A stretch of 64,000 nt of DNA from positions 1 to 64,000 of the forward strand of contig JAAFJM010000017.1 of NCBI GenBank assembly GCA_013298895.1, given 5' to 3'. The notes below the pieces were generated by a model. It saw only the letters and a program-made list of their open reading frames with translations, searched no databases and was not told where the DNA came from. A program made the position numbers and the translations under genes. This DNA comes from Bacteroidota bacterium (GTDB lineage: Bacteria > Bacteroidota > Bacteroidia > UKL13-3). Shown piece by piece: positions 17,728 to 28,000 of this stretch (its first letter is position 1; every line of letters begins with the position of its first letter).

Positions 17728-20703
17728 ATGGCATTCAACGAACAAAATACGGTAGAGCATTTTATCATTCACCAAATTACAGGGGTGAACTTAAATGCTG
17801 TGCAAGGCAATATGGTTAAGGAAGATGCAGTTGAATATGATTCAGTAAAATGGAAATATGTTCAAGCCGATTTACTGCAACGAGATATTACTGAAGTATT
17901 TGTAGAAAAGGAATTGAAAGAGACACTATGCCGCCTCAATCCAACAATTGCCGCCAATCCTGAAAAAGCAGAAGAAGTTATACATAAATTAAGGGCTATT
18001 CTTATTACCGTAAACAATGTGGGATTGGTAAGAGCCAATGAAGAATTTGCCAAATGGCTTCGCAATGAAATAACGCTTCCAATAGGTAAAAACAATGAGC
18101 ATGTTGTTATAAAACTGATTGACTTTGAAGTTTTAAAAAATAACAGTTTTGTGCTATGCAATCAATTTAAACTAAGAGCAAGAGAAACCAAAATTCCTGA
18201 CATTGTAATGTTTGTTAATGGAATTCCTTTGGTGGTTGGAGAAGCAAAAACCCCTGTGCGACCAGCTGTTACTTGGTTTGATGGTGCTCACGATATCAAT
18301 ATAGTGTATGAAAATTCAATACCTCAACTATTTGTACCTAATGTGTTTTCGTTTGCAACGGAAGGTAGAGAAATATTTATTGGAGGTGTACGCACACCAA
18401 TAGAACTTTGGGCTCCTTGGCGCATAGAAGATGATAAAGACGAACTAAGTCATTTTATTGGTTTACATGATGTGGCTAAGCAAATGACTCATTTGTTAAA
18501 ACCATCTACCTTGTTAGATATATTGCAATATTTTACCATTTATGCTACAAACAGTAAAAAGAAAAAAATAAAAGTAGTATGTCGTTATCAACAATATGAA
18601 GGCGCAAATGCCATTGTTGAAAGGGTAAAGGATGGTAAAATAAAAAAAGGACTCATTTGGCATTTTCAAGGTTCAGGTAAATCAAACCTGATGTTATTTG
18701 CAGCGCAAAAATTAAGAAAACAACAAGACCTTCAAAACCCTACTGTATTAATTGTAGTTGATAGAACCGATTTAGACACGCAAATTACCGCAACCTTTAA
18801 CGGTGCTGAAATTCCAAATACTATTACTACTGATAGCATAAGTGAACTTCATGAATTATTAGAACAAGATACTCGAAAAATCATTATTACGATGATGCAT
18901 AAATTTAGAAATGCAAAACCGAATATGAATGAACGAGAAAACATTATTTTATTGGTTGATGAGGCACACAGAACACAAGAAGGTGATTTAGGAAGGACCA
19001 TGAGAAATGCTTTACCGAACGCTTTCTTGTTTGGTTTAACAGGTACACCAATAAATAAGGCTGATAAAAATACATTTTGGGCTTTTGGTGCAGAGCAAGA
19101 TAGTGGCGGTTACATGAGTCGTTATACTTTTCAGGAAAGTATCAGAGACAATGCAACATTACCATTACACTTTGAGCCACGATTACCGAATTATCACATT
19201 GATAAAGAGAGTTTGGACATTGCTTTTAAAGAAATGGCCAACAACTTGAGTGAAGAAGATAGAAACAAACTTAGCCAAAAAGCAGCAAACATGGCCGTGT
19301 TTTTAAAGTCGCCCGAGAGAGTTAAAACTATTGTTGCCGACATTGTAGAACATTTTAAAGCACATGTTGAACCTGAAGGTTTAAAAGCAATGATTGTTAC
19401 TCCTGACCGTGAAGCTTGTGTTCAATATAAACAAGCTTTAGACCTTTTGATAAATCCAGAAGCAAGCGAAGTTGTTATCAGTTCATCAGCCAATGATGAA
19501 TTCGATTTCAAACAGAAATATGCAATGGATAAAGACAGGCAAGAAAAAGTAGTTGAAAAATACAACGATGCTGATTCTCCATTGAAATTTTTGATTGTGA
19601 CAGCAAAACTGTTGACTGGTTTTGATGCTCCAATTTTACAAACCATGTATTTGGATAAATCTTTGAAAGATCATACTCTTTTACAAGCCATTTGCAGAAC
19701 CAACCGACTATTCCCAAATAAAACATTCGGCAGAATAGTAGATTACTTTGGAGTATTTGATGATACTGCAAAAGCCTTGGCATTTGACGAAGAAAGTGTA
19801 AAATTAGTGATTACCAACTTGCAGGAATTAAAAGATAAACTTCCTGAATGGATGGAAAAATGTTTAAGTCATTTTCCATCAGTTGATAGAGCACTTACTG
19901 GTTTTGAAGGACTTTCTGCGGCACAAGATTGTATTGATACCAATGAAAAACGTGATGCTTTTGCAAAGGACTTTAGTAGTTTAACAAAATTGTGGGAAGC
20001 ACTTTCTCCTGACCCTATTTTAAATCAATTTGCGAAGGATTACAAATGGTTATCGCAAGTTTACACTTCTGTAAAACCAGCATCAGACGACAATGGAAGA
20101 TTATTGTGGCATGCTTTGGGTGCACAAACTACCGCACTTATACATGAACACATTCACGTCTCGGGCATCAATCATGAAATGGAAGAAGTGATTTTGAATG
20201 CAGATGTGATTGATGATTTAATGAATAAGAAAGACCCAAAACAAGCGGAGAAGGTTTTGTTAATTCTTATTGGTCGCTTAAACAAACATGAGAATAATCC
20301 AATATTCAAAAGACTCAGCGAAAGATTAGAAGCCATTAGAGACAAAGCAGAAAAAGGATTGATTAACTCTATTGAGTTCATCAAGGAACTTTGTCAATTA
20401 GCCAAAGAAACATTACAAGCCGAAAAAGGAACTGAACCCGAAGTTAAACAAAAAAATGCCAAAGCTGCGTTAACAGAGTTGTTTCTTGAACTGAAAACTA
20501 ATACTACACCCGCTATTGTTGAACGAATTGTAAACGATATTGACGAAATTGTAAGAGTGGTTCGTTTTGATGGTTGGCAAAACTCTTCGGTAGGCGAAAG
20601 AGAAGTGAAAAGGGAACTACGCAAGGTACTTTGGACAAAATATCAAATTAAGGACGAGGATTTGTTTAATAGGGCTTACGACTATATAAAGGAATATTAT
20701 TAA
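17728..20703 (+). CDS. hsdR: type I restriction endonuclease subunit HsdR
   Basis: HsdR translocates DNA and cuts unmethylated DNA in the R2M2S complex. The 991-residue protein has the N-terminal nuclease core PDIVMFVNGIPLVVGEAKTP (Asp158, Glu172, Lys174), Walker A FQGSGKS (313-319), the DEAH box LLVDEAHRTQEG (411-414), motif III LFGLTGTPINK, motif VI-like LLQAICRTNRLFPNKTFGRIVDYFG and a helical C-terminus. All key residues are intact. It is the last gene of the operon, separated from its usual hsdM/hsdS partners by five inserted genes. A repeat array begins right after the stop. Confidence 0.95.
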   Translation: MAFNEQNTVEHFIIHQITGVNLNAVQGNMVKEDAVEYDSVKWKYVQADLLQRDITEVFVEKELKETLCRLNPTIAANPEKAEEVIHKLRAILITVNNVGLVRANEEFAKWLRNEITLPIGKNNEHVVIKLIDFEVLKNNSFVLCNQFKLRARETKIPDIVMFVNGIPLVVGEAKTPVRPAVTWFDGAHDINIVYENSIPQLFVPNVFSFATEGREIFIGGVRTPIELWAPWRIEDDKDELSHFIGLHDVAKQMTHLLKPSTLLDILQYFTIYATNSKKKKIKVVCRYQQYEGANAIVERVKDGKIKKGLIWHFQGSGKSNLMLFAAQKLRKQQDLQNPTVLIVVDRTDLDTQITATFNGAEIPNTITTDSISELHELLEQDTRKIIITMMHKFRNAKPNMNERENIILLVDEAHRTQEGDLGRTMRNALPNAFLFGLTGTPINKADKNTFWAFGAEQDSGGYMSRYTFQESIRDNATLPLHFEPRLPNYHIDKESLDIAFKEMANNLSEEDRNKLSQKAANMAVFLKSPERVKTIVADIVEHFKAHVEPEGLKAMIVTPDREACVQYKQALDLLINPEASEVVISSSANDEFDFKQKYAMDKDRQEKVVEKYNDADSPLKFLIVTAKLLTGFDAPILQTMYLDKSLKDHTLLQAICRTNRLFPNKTFGRIVDYFGVFDDTAKALAFDEESVKLVITNLQELKDKLPEWMEKCLSHFPSVDRALTGFEGLSAAQDCIDTNEKRDAFAKDFSSLTKLWEALSPDPILNQFAKDYKWLSQVYTSVKPASDDNGRLLWHALGAQTTALIHEHIHVSGINHEMEEVILNADVIDDLMNKKDPKQAEKVLLILIGRLNKHENNPIFKRLSERLEAIRDKAEKGLINSIEFIKELCQLAKETLQAEKGTEPEVKQKNAKAALTELFLELKTNTTPAIVERIVNDIDEIVRVVRFDGWQNSSVGEREVKRELRKVLWTKYQIKDEDLFNRAYDYIKEYY

Positions 20704-20887
20704 ATACAGCCAAGGAGATGCTTGCAGTATGACTTGTTTTTTGTTTTGAATATAATCTTTTGAATACAAATACTCGCTTGAGATTGCCACTCACGCCTTG
20801 GCGTGATCGCAATGACGTTTGATGTTGACAAAGTTAATGTTAATGAAGAGCAATTTGTTAAAGCCAAGGAGATGCTTGCAGCATGAC
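20704..20887. repeat. degenerate palindromic elements after hsdR
   Basis: Three imperfect palindromes share GAGAT at one end and ATGAC at the other: 20715-20733 (gagatgcttgcagtatgac), 20780-20817 (gagattgccactcacgccttggcgtgatcgcaatgacg) and 20869-20887 (gagatgcttgcagcatgac). The first and third are about 154 bp apart, close to the 156-bp period of the array that follows, so this is probably a decayed first unit. Confidence 0.6.
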
Positions 20888-21564
20888 TTGGTTTTTTGGT
20901 CATTCAGTAGGAATCTCCTTTCCTTGGCAACCATGTTAATTAATGGAATAATGGTTGCAGAACAAAGGAGATGCGCTGCATGACTGATTCGGTTTTTGAT
21001 TAGCTAAAATTAATTTCAAACAAGGAAGATGCTTTCAGCATGACTAGGTCAATAGTCATTCTGAAGGAATCTCCTTTCCTTGGCAACCAATTTAGTTAAT
21101 GGAATAATGGTTGCCGAACCAAGGAGATTCGCTGCATTACTGATTCAGTTTTTTATTAGCTAAAATTAATTTCAAACAAGGAAGATGCTTTCAGCATGAC
21201 TAGGTCAATAGTCATTCAGTAGGAATCTCCTTTCCTTGGCAACCATGTTAGTTAATGGAATAATGATTGCCGAACCAAGGAGATGCGCTGCATGACTGAT
21301 TCAGTTTTTGATTAGCTAAAATTAATTTCAAACAAGGAAGATGCTTTCAGCATGACTAGGTCAATAGTCATTCAGTAGGAATCTCCTTTCCTTGGCAACC
21401 ATGTTAGTTAATGGAATAATGATTGCCGAACCAAGGAGATGCGCTGCATGACTGATTCGGTTTTTGATTAGCTAACAATAATTGTAAACAAGAAAGATGC
21501 TTGCAGCATGACTTAATTTTGGTCATTCAGCAGGAATCTCCTTTCCTTGGCAACCATGTTAGTT
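20888..21564. repeat. tandem array of 156-bp units
   Basis: The anchor taatggaataatg occurs at 20941, 21097, 21253, 21409 and 21564, spaced 156, 156, 156 and 155 bp. Each unit carries gtcattcagtaggaatctcctttccttggcaaccat, then the anchor, then the inverse-like ggttgccgaaccaaggagatgcgctgcatgactgattc, then aaacaaggaagatgctttcagcatgactagg. Each unit can therefore fold into large imperfect hairpins. Units 2 to 4 are nearly identical, indicating recent amplification. No ORF of note lies in it. Confidence 0.85.
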
Positions 21565-21995
21565 AATGGAATAATGGATGCCGAACCAAGTAGATGCGCT
21601 GCAAGACTACGTTTTTTTATTTTGTGTAGAAGCGCACTAACATAAATTCATATTTCGCACTTTTGTCATTCCGCATTCCGAACTCATACTTGTTAATGGA
21701 ATAATGGTTGCCGAACCAAGGAGATGCGCAGCAAGACTACGTTTTTTTATTTTGTGTAGAAGCGAATTAACATAAATTCATATTTCGCACTTTTGTCATT
21801 CCGCATTCCGAACTCATACTTGTTAATGGAATAATAATTGCCGAACCAAGGAGATGCGCTGCATGACTACGTTTTTTTATTTTGTGTAGAAGCGCACTAA
21901 CATAAATTCATATTTCGCACTTTTGTCATTCCGCATTCCGAACTCATACTTGTTAATGGAATAATGGTTGCCGAACCAAGGATATTCGCTTTTTG
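21564..21995. repeat. tandem array of 130-bp units sharing a core with the 156-bp array
   Basis: The anchor taatggaataat recurs at 21564, 21694, 21824 and 21954, exactly 130 bp apart. The units share taatggaataatggttgccgaaccaaggagatgcgctgca with the 156-bp array. The rest is replaced by ctacgtttttttattttgtgtagaagcg followed by cacttttgtcattccgcattccgaactcatactt. The three copies are almost identical. So one core is combined with two different partners in adjacent arrays. Confidence 0.85.
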
Positions 21996-22025
21996 ACTAA
22001 AAAATCACACTCCCATTTACAAAAC

Positions 22026-22064
22026 AAAAGGGCTGCTACTTATACAAGTAACAGCCCTTTTTGT
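22026..22064 (-). terminator. terminator of the giant surface-protein gene
   Basis: The stem aaaagggctgctactt / aagtaacagccctttt (one mismatch) carries a T run on either strand. It lies 19 bp beyond the stop of the 3276-residue protein gene. Confidence 0.75.
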
Positions 22065-22082
22065 GTTTATTAAAAATATTGC

Positions 22083-25000
22083 TTATTCAATGATTTTTAC
22101 AAACTGTTTTCTAGCTTTAGTTTCACCGTTTGATGAGATTACTAAGTTATAATTTCCAGTTGCTATATCTAAATTAGCTATGTCAATAATATTTGAATTA
22201 CTTACATTAAAATTGTTACGATAAACTTCCTTACCAAATATATCATAAATAATTACATCTGCATTATTTATATTGGTATTGGTTAAGTCAATTTTAAATG
22301 TTCCGTAATTAGGGTTAGGGTATAAATCAATTGCTACAGTTGCTACTTTCACGTTAGTTAAACTATTATTCTTTTCATTTAAGGTATAATTGTTTTTATA
22401 ACTTATTGGTGTATTATTATTTACTGCAAACAACGGATTAGGAGTAACAGTTATTACTTTAGAAACCTCCGAGAAACAACCTGTATTGGTAGTTTGCTGA
22501 ATGATTCTTGCAGTATAAGATCCTGCTGCTGCATACGATTTGCTGAAAATTACTGTACCTGTTGATGAAGTTCCATCACCAAATGTCCAATTAGGAGTAC
22601 CTGCACAATATAATCCAGGTGAGTTGTTTGAATTATTTGTGTAGGTTGGTGTGAAAGCAAACGAATTACCTAATAATACTTGAGTAGTACTTGGAGAAAT
22701 GGCAACTGTCATTCCAACACGTCCATTCATTCCAGTATTTGCTGAAATATTTACATCATTAGAAGCAGTAGTAACACTACTTCCGTTGGTTACTGTTAGT
22801 GTAATTGTTTTAACACCACCATCAATGTAGTAATGGCTTGGAGAAACTTCGTTTGAAGTGCTTCCGTCACCAAAATTCCATAAGTAAGTATTACCTGTTC
22901 CTGTAGACGTATTTGTAGTAGTAATATAGTTGTTACAATTTCCACTCACTAAAGTGTTAAACGATGCATTTCCTGTACCTGTACTAATTCCTGTTCTAGT
23001 AATAATATTTGAGCAAGATGAACCTCCACAACCACATGCTACTAAAGAATAAGTATAGCTTGTTGCTGTAGATGGATTACCTGTATTCCAAATAATAACA
23101 CCACCTGCAGGGCTTACTGCTGCTGTTACTGCTGCTGTAGCATCAATTCCTGCTGCTAATGTTAATGGAGCACATGCTATTGCAATAGTAGAATTAGTTC
23201 TTGTAATAGTATTGGTTGAGCTAGCACTACAATTATTAGCATTGGTAATGGTATAAGTATAGCTTGTAGCTGTTGCTCCATTGCCAGTGTTAAAAGTTAT
23301 TACTCCACCTTGAGGGCTTGTAGCTAATAATATAGCTGCTGTTGCATCAAGTCCGTTGCACACAATAAGTGGTGCAGTGTTAGGAGCAGTAGGATTAGGT
23401 AATACAGTAACCCTTACAGTATCTTTACATCCATTCATATTGGCTACGTAGTAAGTAGAAGTAGTAGGATTAACAGTAATAGAAGTTGAACTTGAAATAG
23501 TATTAGCAGACACTGGAGGATTAGTCCAAGTTACATTAGTAGTTACACTACCGCTGCCACTGTATTGTAAGCTAAAGTTATCAAAAGCCCAGCTTTCATT
23601 ACATAATTCTTCTAAACCTAAACCTTCTAATACCACTTTAATAGAAGCTGCTGAATGAGCAACTGTTCTTGAAATATGGTATTTGCTAGTAAATGCACCA
23701 CCACCTAAATTACATCTTGCTGGTAAGTTATTGGCAATTGAACCTGTTCCATTAGGATTAACTGCAGGTATGTTACCAGGATAAGCTTGTGTTCTATAGC
23801 TAAAGTTAGAGAAAGTAGTATTAATAACACTGTTATTATCTACATCCATTTTCCATCTGTCAATTCCAACCCAAGTATCATTTCCATCCCAAGTATCGAA
23901 TAAGTATAAATCGAAATCTACTTTTATTGAATCGTGAGCAGGTAAACCAGCCATATTAAATTCAGCTTTTTGTCCTTGTAAAGCACCTAACATACTTTCG
24001 CCATTATAGCTTAATATACTTGGAACGTTGGCTGGGCTAGTAGCTGGGAAAGTCCAATTACCATCAACGGAAGTGTTAAAGTTATTAGAATAAGCAGCAT
24101 TAAATGAACCTACTGCACCCACTGTTGAGGTTGCATTGGTAACATTAATGTTTATTGGTTGACCGGCACAAATGGTATAAGAAGGTATAGTTGAACTAAA
24201 TGTTGGTTTAACACAATCAACAGTTCTTGTAATTGTACAAGCACATGTTGCTGTTCCACATGAATTGGAAACGGTATAAGTATAGCTAGTTGCTGTACTT
24301 GCATTACCTGTGTTCCAAGTAATAACTCCACCTGCTGGGCTAACTGCTGCCATTACTGCTGCTGTTGCATTTACTCCTGTTCCTATTGTTACTGGAGCAC
24401 AAGTTGGTGTTGCTGGCAAGCTTAATCTGTTAATGGTTCCATTAGTATTTGCTGTACAATTTGAATTTGAAACAGTATAAGTATAACTTGTTGCTGTAGT
24501 TGCACTACTTGTATTCCAAGTAATAACTCCACCTGCTGGGCTTACTACTGCTAATACTGCACTAGTTGCATCTAATCCTTGGCACAATGTTACTGTTCCG
24601 CATACTGGTGTAACTGGTGTTGGAATTACTGTTACTCTCACGGTGTCTTTACATCCATTCATATCGGCTACATAGTAGGTTGATGATGATGGGCTAACTG
24701 TGATTGATGCATTGTTAGAAATAGTATTTGATGATACTGGAGGATTAGTCCAGATTACATTACTAGTTACTCCTGTTGTACTGTATTCAATATTGAAATT
24801 ATCAAAAGCCCAACTTTCATTGCATAATTCTTCTAAACCTAATCCTTCTAATACTACTTTTAAAGCATTTGCAGTATGAGGTATTGTTTTAGAAATATGG
24901 TATTTACTTGTAAATGCTCCACCACCTAAATTACATATAGCAGGTAAGTTATTTGCAATTGAACCTGATCCGTTAGGATTGATTGCTGGTATATTGCCAG

Positions 25001-28000
25001 GATAAGCTTGGGTTCTGTAGTTAAAGTTAGAGAAAGTAGTATTGATAATATTGGTATTATCTACATCCATTTTCCACTTATCTTCTCCTACCCAAATATC
25101 ATTTCCATCCCAAGTATCGAATATGTATAAATCAAAATCGATTTTTACTGAGTTATGCGAAGGTAAACCAGCTATATTAAATTCAGCCTTTTGACCTTGT
25201 AATGCACCTAACATATTTTCGCCATTATAGCTTAAAATACTTGGAACGTTTGCAGGGCTAGTAGCTGGGAATGTCCAATTACTTCCTATTGAAGAATTAA
25301 AATTATTAGCATATAATGATAATGACGAACCAGATCCGCTTAATGTACCAGCATTGGTAACATTAATAGTAATTGGTTGACCAGCGCAAATAGTATACGA
25401 AGGTACAGTAGAACTAAATGTAGGTTTAACACATAATGGAGTTCTAGTAATAGTGCAAGCACAACTTGCGCTTCCACATGAATTAGATACGGTATAAGTA
25501 TAGCTTGTTGCTGAAGTAGCGTTACCTGTATTCCAAGTAATAACACCACCTGCTGGGCTAACTGCTGCCATTACAGCTGCTGTTGCATTTACTCCTTCCG
25601 TAATAGAAACTACTCCACAAGTAGGTACACTTGGTAATGCTGTTCTGGTTATAGCACTGGTGCTACTTTGAGTTCCACATACACAAGGTACAGTATAAGT
25701 ATAACTTGTAGCTGTAGAAGCATTGCCTGTATTCCATGTGATGGTTCCACCTGCAGGGCTTACAAAAGGTAATACTGCACTTGTTGCATCAACACCTGCA
25801 CAAACAGTTACTGCTGCGGTATGTGCTACATTTGGATTGTTTCTTGTAATGGTGTTAGTACAACTTGCACTTCCGCATGAATTTGAAACAGTATAAGTAT
25901 AACTAGTTGCAGTAGTTGCATTGCCTGTGTTCCATGTTACTACTCCACCTGCAGGGCTAACCGCTGCGTTTACATCTGAAGTTGCATTGTAACCAACACA
26001 AACTGTAACAGGAGCGCAAGTAGGTGTTGTTGGCAATGGTGTTCTTGTAATTACACTTGTAAAGTTTTGAGCACCACATCCGCTTGTTACAGTATAAGTA
26101 TAACCAGTTGCAGTAGTTGCATTACCTGTATTCCAAGTAATGGTTCCTCCGCTTGGAGTTACACCAGCTAATACTGCAGCAGTTGCATCAACTCCAGTAC
26201 AAATGGTGATTATAGATCCTGTTATAGGTGTAATATTCACTCTAGTTATAGAACTGCTACAACTAGCGCTTCCACATGAGTTTGTAATAGTATAAGTATA
26301 ACCTGTTGCAGTAGCAGCATTACCTGTATTCCAAGTAATTATTCCACCTGCTGGAGTTACTGCTGCTAATACAGCATTGGTTGCATTTAATCCAATACAT
26401 TTTGTAATTGGTGAACAAGTTGGTTGAACAGGTAAAGGATTTACCGTTACCATCATTGTATCAGAACAACCACCAGAAACAGTGTATATAAATTTGAATG
26501 AGCAATTTAATGGAGTAGTAAAACATACATTAGCAATTCCTGCTGTTGTAGTTCCTAAAGTAGCACCTGCTGGATTTGAAGCCAATGCTGTCCATGTTCC
26601 ATTTGAAAGATTTGTTCCTACTAAGTTAGTACAACTAGCTGCACAAACAACTTGGTCAACTCCTGCATTAGGTTTTACACAAACAAAATAACCGGCATCA
26701 ATAGTTGGATTGTTTATAGCAACACCTGTTCCATTGGTATTAATAGTAAATACTGGACTAAATCCTGTTGCAGCATCTGCATCATTATTTCCATCTGTTC
26801 CTGCTGTTGGTGTTTGTATTGTTAAACCATTTCCATTATTGCTAGTTGGGAATTTAACTTTGTAGTTTCCGTTTGTGCAAATATTAAAGCTATAATATCC
26901 AGGATTTCCTGAACCATCATTAACTGTTACGGTAGATGCAACAATGGTATTAGTAGTAGCATTCCATAATTCAACAGTTACTCCATTTAAACCTGCACTA
27001 GCTGGCTCATCTTGAATACCGTTATTATTTAAATCGCTCCATACATAGTTACCTACTGTAGCATTTATTACATTTAATACTAATGTAGCAGCACTATCAC
27101 AACCTTTGCTATTTGTTAAATTAACCAAATAGGTTCCTGCTGTGTTGTAAGTATTACCGTTCCATACATAAGGCATATCTGTTAAACAAATATTAGCTGT
27201 AGTAGTAGACGAAGTGTTTGCATTTACAGCTACGGAAGTAGTAGTTGCGCTACATCCATTTGAGTTATTAGTAAATGTAAATGTAACATTACCTGCATTA
27301 ACTCCTAATACCAAACCTGCATTATTTACAGTAGCTATTGAATTGCTGCTACTAGACCAAGTTCCGCCTGTAGTTGGAGATAAAGTCATATTGCTTCCAA
27401 CACAAACTAATGATCCTGCACTTACAATTGGTAAAGTAGTATTTACAGTTACAGTTACTTGAGCAGTTGCTGTACAACCTGTAGCTGTATTTGTTTTAAC
27501 AACTGTATAAGTTGTAGTAGCACTTGGGTTAGCTGTTGGATTGCTTACGGTTGTTGAGCTTAATCCTGTTGCTGGACTCCATGAGTATGTTGCTGTTGCA
27601 TCGTTTGCCTCACCAATTGTTGCACCGCTAGTGTTAGCTGTACAAGTTTTAGTGAAAGGTGAACCTGCACTTACTGTGATTGCTGAATTATTTACAGTTA
27701 CAGTTACTTGAGCAGTTGCTGTACAACCTGTAGTTGTATTAGTTTTAACAACTGTATAAGTTGTAGTAGCACTTGGGTTAGCTGTTGGATTGCTTACGGT
27801 TGTTGAGCTTAATCCTGTTGCTGGACTCCATGAGTATGTTGCTGTTGCAACGTTTGCCTCACCAATTGTTGCACCGCTAGTGTTAGCTGTACAAGTTTTG
27901 GTGAATGGTGAACCTGCACTTACTGTGATTGCTGAGTTATTTACTGTTACAGTTACTTGAGCAGTTGTTGTACAACCTGTAGTTGTATTAGTTTTTACAA

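Noticed and set aside
20812-20886. 24-codon ORF MTFDVDKVNVNEEQFVKAKEMLAA
   Set aside because: Its start and end lie in palindromic repeat elements. It is too short and has no recognised match, though it could be a gene relic.
20704-21995. Regular repeats resembling a CRISPR array
   Set aside because: Units are 130-156 bp and nearly identical throughout, with no short repeat/unique spacer alternation and no cas genes.
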